64,000 nucleotides of DNA from JAUILH01 sp964230215 (GTDB taxonomy: Bacteria; Bacteroidota; Bacteroidia; Flavobacteriales_D; JAUILH01). Position 1 is the first letter of the stretch. Each line of letters starts with the position of its first letter. Below, piece after piece: positions 52,381 to 62,959 of this stretch. A model generated the notes under the pieces. That model did no database searches, was not told the origin of the DNA, and saw only the letters and a list, made by a program, of their open reading frames with translations. Both the position numbers and the translations under genes were made by a program. The DNA lies in the NCBI GenBank assembly GCA_964230215.1, contig CAXRGQ010000006.1, positions 613,522 through 677,521 of the forward strand, written 5' to 3'.

Positions 52381-53172
52381 ATGAAAATAGGAATAATTGG
52401 AGCAGGTAATATGGGAGTCGCTCTTAGTAAAGGACTGATAGCGAAGAACTATATAGCAGCAAAAGACATTAGTTTAAGCAGAAGACGCACTGAAAAGCTA
52501 AGCGAACTAGAAGCCCTTGGTTGTTTTGTATCGAAGGAAAATACTGAAGTGTGCAAGAAATCGGATGTGATAATTGTAGCAGTATTGCCTCAAAAAGCAG
52601 ATGAAATATTGAAAGAAATCGCTCCCTATACCTCATCAAAAACGATTATTTCTATTATTACGGGCATCACTGTCGAACGAATTTCGGAGTTACTTAATAA
52701 TGATGCTTCAATTGTGCGTGCCATGCCAAATACTGCGCTTGCAGTAGGAGAAAGCATGACATGTATTGCTTCTGGCGAACAAAAAGCGGTAGATACAGCA
52801 ATATCAATTTTTGAGCAATTAGGGTCTACAATTGTTATTAATGAGGAAAAAATGTCATCTGCTACAGCACTGTGTGCTTGCGGTACAGCATTTTTCCTTC
52901 GTGCTATTCGAGCTGCTTCTCAGGGTGGCATTGAGATCGATTTTCATGCCGAAGAAGCATTAAAAATGGCACGACAAACCGCACTAGGTGCTGCTAAGCT
53001 ATTAATAGAAAACGAATCGCATCCAGAAGATGAAATTGATCGTGTAACCTCACCTAAAGGTTGCACGATTGCTGGTCTGAATCACATGGAGCACAACGGA
53101 TTTAGTTCGGCATTTATTAAGGGAATTACTACCTCAGCTGAAATGTCGAAGAACTTATATAAAGAAGAATGA
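52381..53172 (+). CDS. proC: Pyrroline-5-carboxylate reductase
   Basis: 263 residues from the ATG at 52381 (MKIGIIGAGNMGVALSKGL, Rossmann NAD(P) loop). Upstream in-frame residues read through the terminator and are not coding. The C-terminal family block is EEALKMARQTALGAAKLL and DRVTSPKGCTIAGLNHMEHNGF. It makes proline from pyrroline-5-carboxylate. Its stop overlaps the next start by four bases (ATGA), so it is coupled to the SDR gene. Confidence 0.94.
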   Translation: MKIGIIGAGNMGVALSKGLIAKNYIAAKDISLSRRRTEKLSELEALGCFVSKENTEVCKKSDVIIVAVLPQKADEILKEIAPYTSSKTIISIITGITVERISELLNNDASIVRAMPNTALAVGESMTCIASGEQKAVDTAISIFEQLGSTIVINEEKMSSATALCACGTAFFLRAIRAASQGGIEIDFHAEEALKMARQTALGAAKLLIENESHPEDEIDRVTSPKGCTIAGLNHMEHNGFSSAFIKGITTSAEMSKNLYKEE

Positions 53173-53960
53173 GAAATTTTGAAGGTAAGACTATATGGAT
53201 AACTGGTGCCTCCTCTGGTATTGGTGAAGCTTTGTGCAAACAATTAAACCACAAAGGCATCCACCTTATATTATCTTCAAGAAACAAGGAGAAATTGGAG
53301 ACATTAGCCAACTCCTTATCTCATTGCGAATGCACAGTCATTACGATGGATCTGGAACTTCCAAGCAGTATTCATGCAGCAATGGAGCAGCTTAAGTCAC
53401 ATGGCTTAAAGGTTGATTTATTGATTAACAATGGTGGAATTTCTCAAAGATCTAATGCTCTGGAAACTAATGAGGAAACCGAACGAAGAATTATGGAAAT
53501 AAACTATTTCGGCAATGTCTTATTAGGCAAGTTAGTTGCAGAGAAAATGATTAAATCAGGCGGAGGACATATCGCTGTTATGAGCAGTATTTCTGGTAAA
53601 TTCGGGTTCTTTCTCAGGTCCACGTATGCTGCCTCCAAACACGCCTTACATGGGTTTTACGAATCGCTCCGTTTAGAAAATGAAAAAATGGGATTAAAAA
53701 TTTCTATGATTTGTCCCGGTAAAATAAACACTCCTATTTCACAAAACGCATTGAGCGGTGATGGAAACAAACACGCACAACTAGATAATAATCAGCGAAC
53801 TGGCATGCCAGCGGACGAATGTGCGAAAGATATTTTGAAGGGTATCTCCAAAGAAAAATTGGAAATTTATGTAGGCGGAAAAGAACTGAAGGCTGTCCGA
53901 ATAAAACGTTTATTCCCAAAATTATTTCATAAATTGATAAGGAAACAGCCCGCCACCTAA
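53169..53960 (+). CDS. SDR-family oxidoreductase
   Basis: 263 residues, classical short-chain dehydrogenase: TGASSGIGEAL (NAD(P) loop, about 13-23), NNGG in place of NNAG, the catalytic Ser in MSSISGKF and the pair YAASK. The C-terminal end is basic. The substrate is unknown; similar enzymes act on lipids. It lies between proC and the propeller kinase with one- to four-base overlaps on both sides, so all three form an operon. Confidence 0.9.
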   Translation: MRNFEGKTIWITGASSGIGEALCKQLNHKGIHLILSSRNKEKLETLANSLSHCECTVITMDLELPSSIHAAMEQLKSHGLKVDLLINNGGISQRSNALETNEETERRIMEINYFGNVLLGKLVAEKMIKSGGGHIAVMSSISGKFGFFLRSTYAASKHALHGFYESLRLENEKMGLKISMICPGKINTPISQNALSGDGNKHAQLDNNQRTGMPADECAKDILKGISKEKLEIYVGGKELKAVRIKRLFPKLFHKLIRKQPAT

Positions 53961-56881
53961 TGCGAGTATTAACTACCATATTATTCTTGTTCTTGATATG
54001 TAGCGCTATTGGGCAACATCAAGATACTAGGAATTATAAGGTAGAAGACGGCTTACCGCAGATATCAGTTAAGTGCTTCAATTTTGATGAGCGAAAACTC
54101 ATGTGGATTGGTACCATCGGAGGGGGATGTGCCACTTTTGATGGTCATGAGTTCAGAAAGATTGAACTTCCAAGCAATGATCTAAACGTGGTGAATTATA
54201 TAGTAAAAGACTCAGAAGGAGATTTTATTATTGGTGGCAATAGCCGTGATGTTGTGCATGTTTCTGGGAGTAGCTTTAAAATACTTGAGTTTAAAGCGAG
54301 TGTCGAGTTTAACGGAACTACGGATGCATGTCGCTATGTGGATAAAGTAGTACTTGCAACTAACAGAGGGCTTTACCAAATAATTGATAATCAAATAGAC
54401 GTACTTGAGGTATCTGGTTTGCCGAGAAGACGAATTAACCACCTGAGCGCATATGATGAGAATTCTGCTCTATTAGTTTCTCAGGGCACCATGGTCTACA
54501 AAGTAAAAGACAACAGAGTTGTAGACACGCTCAAGTTTTCATCTAACGTTTCACAAGCGATAGAGTTTAATTCTACCATATACGTGAATACCTATGACTC
54601 GCTTTATATTATTAAGGGAGAAACTGTTTCACATTGCCATCATCTCGAGAATATCAACCTAATTACTAGTGATGAAAACTATCTTTATGTAGATGCAGAT
54701 GGTGCACAATATTACTTTGATGAATCTGCTGTCCTACATACCGTGAAATCAAATGTGAAGTTAACCAAGACATGGTGCATGCAGTCTGACAATGACGGAA
54801 ATATCTGGATTGGATCGCACGCTGATGGACTAGTACAGATTATACAAAATGGCTACACTTCTTTTAGTTCTGATTCAAAGGCCGGAACAACAGATATTTT
54901 CTGCATGGAAGAATATGAGGGCTTAATTTATTTTGCATCCATAAAAGAGGGCATCCACACTTATAACCCGGATAGCGGTGAAATTAAACACATTCCATTC
55001 TTGAACGAGGAATCTGTGGTATCCTATGACTTTGAAACACACAACAACACCTTATATGTAACAACAGGAAAAGGACTTTACAAACTTGAAAACAACTTGT
55101 TTGTATCTGCCGACACAAAATTCAAACTCCCAAAAAACCAGTACATCCGATCAATGTTGAGTATTGGCTCGCGTGTATATTTTGCTGTCGTTGGACAAGG
55201 CGTATATGAATATGATGTAAAAAAGGATGCCGTTACCCGTCCATTCGACAATAAAATAAATTTCGCCCATGACATGATCTATGATAGCAAAAACAGATTG
55301 TGGGTAGGCGCTGGAGATGGTGCTTATGTTTTTGATAGAGATACCATGATGCTGGTTAATAAACAGCTATGCAATACATATGCGGGTTCGTTGTGTGAAG
55401 ATAAGCACGGTAGAATATATATAGGCACGGACAAATGTCTGTCTGTATGGGATGACGGTAAGGTTTATAACTTTACAGAAGAAGATGGCTTAAACTCATC
55501 CACCATATATTTAGTAGGTATTGATGCGCAACAAAATGTGGTTGTTGGGACAAATAAGGGGCTTAACAGATTGACATTGGGGGATGATGGGGAAATTAAT
55601 GAGATTGTCCGCATTGGGAGAGATCAAGGATTTAAAGGGATTGAATGCAACAGTAGATCGTATCTTCTCACTAAAAAGAATATAGAATATGTAGGTACTT
55701 CAAAGGGAATTATGATTTACAATCATAAAAAAGCTATCAACAGCAATGCAGTGTGCACACCTTACATTAGCGCCATCGATTTGTTTCTTAAACCAACATC
55801 ATGGGATGATTTAGGGGTAAAAACTAATAAATTCAATATACCACAGAACCTTAATCTAGAGCACGATCAAAACCACATTACATTCAAATTTAATGCGGTT
55901 GATTATGTCGCTGGTAAACACTTGCAGTATCAATACAAACTGCTTGGTTTTGATAAAGACTGGTCACCACTATCGGAGTATAATCAAGCTGTTTATGCCA
56001 ATCTACCAGAAGGTAAATACACATTTAAAGTAAGAGCTATTCAGCATGATGGCACGGTATGTCCTGAGATTCAGTCAGGAGAGATTACTGTGAATGCTGC
56101 TCCACCTCCGCCCCCTCCTGTATATAAAACATGGTGGTTTTGGACCCTAATATCCATTCCAATTATAATGTTCTTATACTATCAAATGGTAATTAAAACC
56201 AAACAATTGCGAATGGTTAAAGATCAATTAGAGTCCTTGGTAGAAATAAGAACTGCTGAAATCAGTCGTCAGAATGATGAGAAAGAAGTGATGTTGAAGG
56301 AAATCCATCATCGCGTAAAAAACAATCTTCAAATAATTAACAGCCTGCTTAATTTACAAGCGCAATATCTGAGCGATGAAGCTTCTTTGGCGTCATTTGA
56401 GGAATGTAAAAACAGAGTAAACTCGATGGCACTGATTCATGAACGTTTGTATGAAGCGAAGGATTTATCTCATATTAAGTTCAAAAAATACACGCAGGAC
56501 CTTGCTGATAAATTGATCAGCAGTTACTCTCATTCTTCTGATATTGAACTTGGAATAGATATAGATGAGGAATATGTGTTTAATATGGATACGCTTGTTC
56601 CGCTGGGCATTATATTAAACGAGCTAATTTCAAACTCAATAAAGTACGCATTTAAGGGAGTGGATTCACCATTAATCAAGGTAAGTCTGAAAAAAAATCT
56701 TAAAGAAAATGTGCTTACCGTTTCAGATAATGGTGTAGGCTTACCGAATGATTTCAATTGGCGTGAGACCGAATCATTAGGTATGCAACTAGTGCAAATT
56801 CTTAGTGAACAAATTGACGGTGAAATCAAACTTATAGAAACGACGGGCACCTGTTTTGAACTTAGGTTTAGCCTTGTTTAA
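53960..56881 (+). CDS. Two-component propeller sensor kinase, HisKA_2 type
   Basis: 973 residues. A signal peptide (about 1-18) leads to a periplasmic Reg_prop beta-propeller (about 20-620) with repeats such as LMWIGTIGGG, GNIWIGSHADGL, LWVGAGDGAYVF and VVVGTNKGL. A Y_Y_Y domain follows (FKFNAVDYVAGKHLQYQYKL...FKVRAI). A Pro stretch (APPPPPP) and one membrane helix (about 725-745) lead into the HisKA_2 box EIHHRVKNNLQIINSLLNLQ and an ATPase domain with DNGVGLPNDF. No response regulator is adjacent. It overlaps the convergent acyltransferase gene by 14 bases. Confidence 0.9.
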   Translation: MRVLTTILFLFLICSAIGQHQDTRNYKVEDGLPQISVKCFNFDERKLMWIGTIGGGCATFDGHEFRKIELPSNDLNVVNYIVKDSEGDFIIGGNSRDVVHVSGSSFKILEFKASVEFNGTTDACRYVDKVVLATNRGLYQIIDNQIDVLEVSGLPRRRINHLSAYDENSALLVSQGTMVYKVKDNRVVDTLKFSSNVSQAIEFNSTIYVNTYDSLYIIKGETVSHCHHLENINLITSDENYLYVDADGAQYYFDESAVLHTVKSNVKLTKTWCMQSDNDGNIWIGSHADGLVQIIQNGYTSFSSDSKAGTTDIFCMEEYEGLIYFASIKEGIHTYNPDSGEIKHIPFLNEESVVSYDFETHNNTLYVTTGKGLYKLENNLFVSADTKFKLPKNQYIRSMLSIGSRVYFAVVGQGVYEYDVKKDAVTRPFDNKINFAHDMIYDSKNRLWVGAGDGAYVFDRDTMMLVNKQLCNTYAGSLCEDKHGRIYIGTDKCLSVWDDGKVYNFTEEDGLNSSTIYLVGIDAQQNVVVGTNKGLNRLTLGDDGEINEIVRIGRDQGFKGIECNSRSYLLTKKNIEYVGTSKGIMIYNHKKAINSNAVCTPYISAIDLFLKPTSWDDLGVKTNKFNIPQNLNLEHDQNHITFKFNAVDYVAGKHLQYQYKLLGFDKDWSPLSEYNQAVYANLPEGKYTFKVRAIQHDGTVCPEIQSGEITVNAAPPPPPPVYKTWWFWTLISIPIIMFLYYQMVIKTKQLRMVKDQLESLVEIRTAEISRQNDEKEVMLKEIHHRVKNNLQIINSLLNLQAQYLSDEASLASFEECKNRVNSMALIHERLYEAKDLSHIKFKKYTQDLADKLISSYSHSSDIELGIDIDEEYVFNMDTLVPLGIILNELISNSIKYAFKGVDSPLIKVSLKKNLKENVLTVSDNGVGLPNDFNWRETESLGMQLVQILSEQIDGEIKLIETTGTCFELRFSLV

Positions 56882-58181
56882 ACAGATTCAGGATATTTTT
56901 ACGAATCTCGAATTGTCGCATTAGTGTCGCATCTTTTCTTTTTGTCAAAGCGTTCAATTTCAATATCGCTTTAAACTTGCGGTATACCCATATCCATCTT
57001 ATATAAGCTTTAGTGCAATAGTATAGGACTGGAAAAACAAAGAAACACATCCACCATTCGGGTAAGAAAAATGCGCTAACAATGGCAATGATAATGTGAA
57101 GAATACTTGCTCCGACTAGGCCAATTCCAAATTTGATTGAACTCCTAAATCCGACATCTTTTATTTTATTTTCTGCTACGTTATTAGCAATGATAAACGG
57201 AATATAATTTACAACGGCACCAACGATATATAACGGAAAGCCAAATAAAATTAAAAGCAGGTACTTCAACATTGCTCCGAAACTAAAAGAAGAAGCTAGC
57301 ATATTATCTCGCAAGCCTGTCTTTGCTTCACAATCTTTATATGACTGGACTAAAGATTTAATATCGTTATTGGGATTCTGATCGATATAAGACTCGACCG
57401 TATTAATTGCTTGCTTGTATTTATCAAAATCTCTCTTCAGACTGATTTCTCCTGCTGTCTGTTCATTTACAATTATCTCACGAATCAAGTCAATATCATC
57501 GTAATACTCTTTATTACGAATATCGATTTGAAGTGGACGCATCTTTTCAGTAAGCTCCGTACGCAATGCATTTATTGCGCGCGCAGGGCTTTCCTTGTAC
57601 TGCTCTATATACTGTGTAATCTCGAATGGCTCGCCATATTTAACAAGCAACTGACTATTAGGATTAAAAGGATCTGAATAATTCACCCCTATTGGAACAA
57701 TCTTCAATGAAGTAGGTACATTATTATTAACTACTCCTTCAAATGCGACACGCATCAAGCCTTTTTTTAGGGTTCTTAAGGTTCGCGGTACATCATGATT
57801 TGCTTCAGGAAAAATAATTATATCATAGTGGTCCCTCAGCAATCGATAGCAATGCTCAAAACTCTCTTTATTCTTGGAAAGATTTTCATACCCATCTCTC
57901 ATTCGATAGGCAGGAAACAATCTTAATTGCCTTAAATAAAAGGCCAGTAGTTTATTGTTGAAGACATCTTGTCTTACCATAAAACTAATTTCAGTTCTAT
58001 TTACTAAGGGATGAATAACCACCAAGGCATCCATAAATGCACTTTGATGATTTGGAGCGAGAATTACAGGATCTTGATAAGGGTATTTCTTTACCCCTGT
58101 GTAAGAAGTCTTCCGAAAATAATTGTGCAATCCTAACTTAATCCACTCGCCAGAAATCCTATAGAAAAGAGATACACGCAT
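56868..58181 (-). CDS. 1-acyl-glycerol-3-phosphate acyltransferase-like protein
   Basis: 437 residues. The PlsC domain has the catalytic NHQSAFMDAL motif (N-H-x4-D) near residue 45, then the FPEANHDVPR block and a later V-P-I-G strand (KIVPIGVNYSD). The C-terminal half is longer than in the plain enzymes and carries about three membrane helices (about 300-400). It should acylate lysophosphatidate in membrane lipid synthesis. One base separates it from the pheT stop upstream, so it is probably co-transcribed with pheT. Confidence 0.87.
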   Translation of the reverse strand: MRVSLFYRISGEWIKLGLHNYFRKTSYTGVKKYPYQDPVILAPNHQSAFMDALVVIHPLVNRTEISFMVRQDVFNNKLLAFYLRQLRLFPAYRMRDGYENLSKNKESFEHCYRLLRDHYDIIIFPEANHDVPRTLRTLKKGLMRVAFEGVVNNNVPTSLKIVPIGVNYSDPFNPNSQLLVKYGEPFEITQYIEQYKESPARAINALRTELTEKMRPLQIDIRNKEYYDDIDLIREIIVNEQTAGEISLKRDFDKYKQAINTVESYIDQNPNNDIKSLVQSYKDCEAKTGLRDNMLASSFSFGAMLKYLLLILFGFPLYIVGAVVNYIPFIIANNVAENKIKDVGFRSSIKFGIGLVGASILHIIIAIVSAFFLPEWWMCFFVFPVLYYCTKAYIRWIWVYRKFKAILKLNALTKRKDATLMRQFEIRKNILNLFKQG

Positions 58182-58182
58182 C

Positions 58183-60579
58183 CTACCTTAGTTCAGCTTC
58201 AAGCTCTTCTTTATATTTGTTTATCAATAGAGACATTACCTTGTCAACCTTCGAATCCGTAAGAGTTTTGTTTTTGTCTTGGAGAATAAAACTACACGCG
58301 TAAGATTTTTTATTCTCAGGTAATTTATCGCCTTCATATACGTCAAACAACTGAACGTCTTGAAGAATTGATTTTTCAGTTTTCTTGGCTATATCAACAA
58401 TTGTCTGGAAATCTATATTGTTATCGACCAACATAGATAAGTCTCGTTTAACAAATGGGAATTTCGATACTGGGCTATACTTAAGTTCAAGTTTGAGTTT
58501 TCTGAATAATAAATCCATATCAACTATGGCAACAACAGTATCTACTTTAACTCCAAATTTTTTCTTATCCTCTTTCCCAACAGTTCCGATACGCGCTAAC
58601 TCTTTTTCACCCAGTCTATAAATTAGCCCCTTTTCTAAATCTTGATGCTGAGAAATAGCCTGACTGTAGCGTATGTTTGCTTTATTAAAGATTAGTTCCA
58701 AATGTGCCTTAATTTCAAAGAAATCTGATTTCCTAGCACCGTGCCATGTGTTATCTGCGGACTTTCCAGCATTGATCAGAATCAGTTGTTCTTTTTCGAT
58801 ATATTCACCATTTTCACAAAAATACGCTTTCCCAAACTCGTACAATTTAAGATCTGGATGCTGTCTGTTTTGGTTATATGCCACAACATCAAGTGCTCCG
58901 TAAAGCAGTGACTGCCTCATAACGGCAAGATCTTGACTAAGCGGGTTCAGCATTCTCACTTGCGATTTCTCGTCTGTCTTATAATCCTTTCCAAGTGAGT
59001 TGTTCATCATCTCTGAATACCCCAAGGCTGAGAGTGTATTTGAAATTGAGTTATACACCTGATGTTTATTCTTTTTCGGAAAGTTAGCCGTAGTAGCGTT
59101 TAGTTTTGAGGGAATTCGTACATTATTGTATCCATACATTCGCAGAATTTCTTCGCACACATCCGCCTCACGAGTAACATCATTTCTATAAGCGGGGACT
59201 AATAAAGTCCAATCTTCACCTGAATTATCTGCTACTTCAATTTCAAGCGCCTTAAACACTTTTAACATAAAGTCATTCGGAATATCATCTCCAAGCAACG
59301 ACCTGCATTTATCTGGATTGAAAAGCACCTTGAACGGTTCAAATGACTTACTAATTATACTAATAGCGTCACCTTCAACCTTTCCACCACATATTTCTGA
59401 AATAAGATTACATGCGTACCATAAGGCATACTCTGTAATATTTGGATCTATGCCACGCTCGAAACGGAAAGATGCATCTGTATGCATTCCGTGACGTTTT
59501 GCAGCCTTTCTGGTATAAATTGGGTCAAAATAGGCACTTTCTAAAACTACGCTGGTTGTTTTTTCACTTACTCCAGAATCAATTCCGCCATATACACCAG
59601 CGATACACATTCCACCATCGTCATTGCAAATCATTAAGTCATCATCATGCAACTCATACTCAACTTCATCAAGTGCCTTGAATTTTGTTCCGCCCAAACC
59701 AGTACTTACTGTCACATTACCGTTGACAACATTCGCGTCAAAGGCGTGTAATGGCTGCCCAATACCATGTAGGACATAATTTGTAATGTCTACAACATTA
59801 TTTATTGGCTGCAGACCGATTGATCGCAGATGACTTTGTAACCATGCAGGAGATTCTTTTACTGTAACCCCCTCAATTAGAGCTAGCAAATATTTAGGTG
59901 CAGCATCTGTATTTTCAACAGTAGCTGTTAGCTTATTGTTCGTCCCAAATTTCCCGAACTGAACTTCTGGAATATTAAATTTAACTGGTCTGTTATTTAT
60001 CTCTAAATAGGCTGCAACATCTCTTGCAACGCCCATGTGCGACATAGCATCTGCTCTATTCGGAGTTAAACCGATTTCAATAAGTGTATCCGTTTTTAGT
60101 TGAAAGAAAGTACTTGCAGTTTCACCAATAGTTGCGTCTTCATTTAAGACCATTATGCCGTCATGGGAGACACCAATCCCCAATTCGTCCTCAGCACAAA
60201 GCATCCCTTCACTTACTTCACCCCTAATCTTAGATTTCTTAATCTTCAGTGCTTCATCGCCTCCGTTTGGATACAACTCGGCTCCCACTTGCGCTACAAT
60301 TACCTTTTGACCCGCTGATACATTCGGTGCACCACAAACAATGGATAATAACTCTCCTCCTCCTACATTAACTTTGGTTAATTTAAGCCGATCTGCGTTC
60401 GGGTGTTGACTTACAGTTTCAACTTTACCCACTACAACGTCTCTTAAACCGCCTTTAATCTCTTCTTTTTCTTCAAAGCCTTCTACTTCAAGTCCAATAT
60501 CCGTAAGAATTTGTGTTAACTCATCAACCGAAATATCAGTTTCTATGAATGTCTTTAACCAATTGTATGAAATCTTCAT
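58183..60579 (-). CDS. pheT: Phenylalanyl-tRNA synthetase beta subunit
   Basis: 798 residues, the usual length. Domains in order: EMAP/tRNA-binding (about 40-150, with VVVGKVETVSQHPNADRLKL), B3/4 (about 210-375, with the PIYTRKAAKRHGMHTDASFRFERG block), B5 (about 400-475), the catalytic-like core (about 480-690), and FDX-ACB anticodon-binding (about 705-798, FPFVKRDLSMLVD...). It forms the alpha2-beta2 enzyme with PheS, which is not in the window. The start agrees with MKISYNWLKTFI, the family N-terminus. Confidence 0.95.
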   Translation of the reverse strand: MKISYNWLKTFIETDISVDELTQILTDIGLEVEGFEEKEEIKGGLRDVVVGKVETVSQHPNADRLKLTKVNVGGGELLSIVCGAPNVSAGQKVIVAQVGAELYPNGGDEALKIKKSKIRGEVSEGMLCAEDELGIGVSHDGIMVLNEDATIGETASTFFQLKTDTLIEIGLTPNRADAMSHMGVARDVAAYLEINNRPVKFNIPEVQFGKFGTNNKLTATVENTDAAPKYLLALIEGVTVKESPAWLQSHLRSIGLQPINNVVDITNYVLHGIGQPLHAFDANVVNGNVTVSTGLGGTKFKALDEVEYELHDDDLMICNDDGGMCIAGVYGGIDSGVSEKTTSVVLESAYFDPIYTRKAAKRHGMHTDASFRFERGIDPNITEYALWYACNLISEICGGKVEGDAISIISKSFEPFKVLFNPDKCRSLLGDDIPNDFMLKVFKALEIEVADNSGEDWTLLVPAYRNDVTREADVCEEILRMYGYNNVRIPSKLNATTANFPKKNKHQVYNSISNTLSALGYSEMMNNSLGKDYKTDEKSQVRMLNPLSQDLAVMRQSLLYGALDVVAYNQNRQHPDLKLYEFGKAYFCENGEYIEKEQLILINAGKSADNTWHGARKSDFFEIKAHLELIFNKANIRYSQAISQHQDLEKGLIYRLGEKELARIGTVGKEDKKKFGVKVDTVVAIVDMDLLFRKLKLELKYSPVSKFPFVKRDLSMLVDNNIDFQTIVDIAKKTEKSILQDVQLFDVYEGDKLPENKKSYACSFILQDKNKTLTDSKVDKVMSLLINKYKEELEAELR

Positions 60580-60644
60580 TGCCGTCTTTCTTCTATCCTC
60601 GCAAAGTTAGAATTTTAGGGGGAAGTTTAGCTTCAATGATTCAA

Positions 60645-62177
60645 TTAATTAGCATTCCAAACATCCCTGTCTAATGAACGGTATTGAATAGCCTCTGCTA
60701 TATGTCCCGCTTCAATATTCGATTTACCATCTAAATCCGCGATAGTCCTCGCAACCTTTAGTATTCTTGCATAGGAACGAGCTGAAAACCCTAGTTTTTC
60801 AACGGCTGTTTTGAGAATCATTTCTCCGTTCGCATCTATCTGACAATATTTCTCCTGCAATTTTGGAGTGAGTTGGGCATTGGAGTGCACCCCAAAGACA
60901 TCTTTATATCGTTCGGTTTGAATGTTTCTTGCAGCTACAACCCTTTTCCGAATTGACTTAGAACCTTCACCCTTCTTTTTAGAAGAAAGCTCCGCATAGG
61001 GCACAGGATTTACTTCAATATGAATATCTATTCTGTCCATTAAGGGACCCGATATTCTGTTCAAATAACGCCTTACTGCATGTTCCGAATCATTCGATTT
61101 ACCCGGCTCATAAAAATCCCCGCTTGGTGAAGGATTCATACTCGCTACCAACATAAAACTAGCTGGATAATCTACCGTCATTCTAGCGCGCGAGATGGTC
61201 ACAAGTCTATCCTCCAATGGCTGTCTTAAAACCTCCAGAACTTCACGTTTAAACTCGGGTAATTCATCCAGAAATAATATACCATTGTGCGCTAATGAAA
61301 TCTCGCCCGGCTTAGGCACACTTCCCCCTCCAACCAAGGCTGCACCTGAAGTTGAATGATGTGGCGATCTGTAAGGGCGTTGTTTAACCAATGATAAATT
61401 AGCCGACAAAAGTCCAGCTACGCTATGTATTTTGGTTGTTTCAAGTGACTCATCCATTGTGAGTGGAGGTAGAATTCCGGCTAGTCGTTTAGCCAACATA
61501 GTTTTTCCTACCCCTGGAGGACCAATTAAAATAATGTTATGCCCGCCGGCTGCTGCTATTTCCATTGCTCGTTTAACGCCATCTTGTCCTTTCACATCTG
61601 AAAAATCTAGATCTGAAACATCATTTGACTCTTGCTTGAACGGCGGTGTCTTTGCAGCTTCAAATTTAGTTGGCCCATCAAAAAACTCGATGAGCTCAAT
61701 TAAATTGTGAATGGCATATACATCTATTCCTTCCACCACACTAGCCTCTTCCGCGTTTCCTGGTGGTAATAAAACCCCTTTAAAGCCAATTTCTTTTGCC
61801 TTTATCGCGATTGGCAAGGCACCCTTAATTGGTTTAACTGAGCCATCAAGCGATAGCTCGCCCATAATCACGTAGTCACTCACATCATCTGAAACTATCT
61901 GACCTGAGGCCGCTAAAATACCTGCAGCAATGGACAAATCATAGCTCGAACCTTCTTTTCTTATATCCGCAGGAGCCATATTCACCGTAATCTTTCTTAC
62001 GGGCATTTTGAGATCACAATTTCTTATTGCAGCTTCAATACGTTGCTGACTTTCTTTTACAGCGTTATCTGGTAAACCAACTAAAAAATACTTGGTTCCT
62101 TTAACCATGTTTACTTCTATGGTAATGGGAATTGCTTCAATTCCATATACCGCACTTCCATACGTCTTCACTAACAT
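60645..62177 (-). CDS. YifB/ComM-type Mg-chelatase-like ATPase
   Basis: 510 residues. The N-terminal ChlI-like domain (1-165: MLVKTYGSAVYGIEAIPITIEV, GLPDNAVKES) is followed by an AAA core with Walker A GPPGVGKT (about 218), Walker B LFLDELPEF, and sensor segments ASMNPSPSGD and GPLMDRIDIHIEV. The C-terminal lid has GFSARSYARILKVARTIADLDG. Homologues (ComM) act in DNA uptake and branch migration; the exact role here is inferred. Stand-alone gene. Confidence 0.92.
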   Translation of the reverse strand: MLVKTYGSAVYGIEAIPITIEVNMVKGTKYFLVGLPDNAVKESQQRIEAAIRNCDLKMPVRKITVNMAPADIRKEGSSYDLSIAAGILAASGQIVSDDVSDYVIMGELSLDGSVKPIKGALPIAIKAKEIGFKGVLLPPGNAEEASVVEGIDVYAIHNLIELIEFFDGPTKFEAAKTPPFKQESNDVSDLDFSDVKGQDGVKRAMEIAAAGGHNIILIGPPGVGKTMLAKRLAGILPPLTMDESLETTKIHSVAGLLSANLSLVKQRPYRSPHHSTSGAALVGGGSVPKPGEISLAHNGILFLDELPEFKREVLEVLRQPLEDRLVTISRARMTVDYPASFMLVASMNPSPSGDFYEPGKSNDSEHAVRRYLNRISGPLMDRIDIHIEVNPVPYAELSSKKKGEGSKSIRKRVVAARNIQTERYKDVFGVHSNAQLTPKLQEKYCQIDANGEMILKTAVEKLGFSARSYARILKVARTIADLDGKSNIEAGHIAEAIQYRSLDRDVWNAN

Positions 62178-62279
62178 GCTCTACAAATTTTGATGACACA
62201 AAACTATTGGAGCAGACCGTAAGGTTTTTACGTTTTAATCTGATTTGGTGATGGTTATGTTTTTAAAGTAGGAACTACT

Positions 62280-62858
62280 TTAGGCGCTAATATTATTCTC
62301 TATATAATCAATAAGCGTATGAATGACCTTAATATGAATCTCCTGCGCTCTATCCGCATATTTGGATTTTGGCGCGCGAATTTCAACATCACATAAGTCT
62401 GCCATCTTACCTCCATCTTTACCTGTGAGCCCGATTATCATCATGTGGTTTTCTCTAGCAGCTTCAATTGCTTTTAGGACATTGCCCGAATTGCCACTCG
62501 TTGATATGGCAAGTAGAATATCCCCTGGTTGACCCAATGCTAGGACTGGCCGAGAAAAAATATCACTAAAACCATAATCATTCGCCACACATGAAATATG
62601 AGATGCATCTGCTAATGCCATTGCTGCCATTGGTTTTTTATCCTCCCTGAATCTTCCGGTCATTTCTTCCGCGAAATGCATGGCGTCACACATACTTCCA
62701 CCATTTCCACATGCCATTATTTTTCCACCATTGAACAAACTTTCAACCATTATGTCTCCTGCTCTCTTTATTTTGTCGAAATTGCCATCGTTTTCTATGA
62801 ATTGAGCGAGAATTGATTGGGCCTCTAAAAAATGGTCTGCTATTTGCTTATTGTTCAT
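62280..62858 (-). CDS. gmhA: SIS-domain phosphoheptose isomerase-like protein
   Basis: 192 residues from the ATG at 62858; an upstream TTG start is less likely and would exceed the family length. SIS motifs include GNGGSMCDAMHFAEEMTGRF, GDILLAISTSGNSGNVLKAIEAA and the C-terminal AQEIHIKVIHTLID with metal-binding Glu/His. This matches GmhA, which turns sedoheptulose-7-phosphate into D-glycero-D-manno-heptose-7-phosphate for LPS. No other heptose genes are near, so the substrate is less certain. Confidence 0.86.
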   Translation of the reverse strand: MNNKQIADHFLEAQSILAQFIENDGNFDKIKRAGDIMVESLFNGGKIMACGNGGSMCDAMHFAEEMTGRFREDKKPMAAMALADASHISCVANDYGFSDIFSRPVLALGQPGDILLAISTSGNSGNVLKAIEAARENHMMIIGLTGKDGGKMADLCDVEIRAPKSKYADRAQEIHIKVIHTLIDYIENNISA

Positions 62859-62959
62859 TGTCTTCAAGGATTTTTCCAAAATTACAAATTAAGTAGTAGG
62901 AATTAATCTTTGGATAAATAAATAAGAAAATGCAAATTTGTTAAACGAAACAACGGACT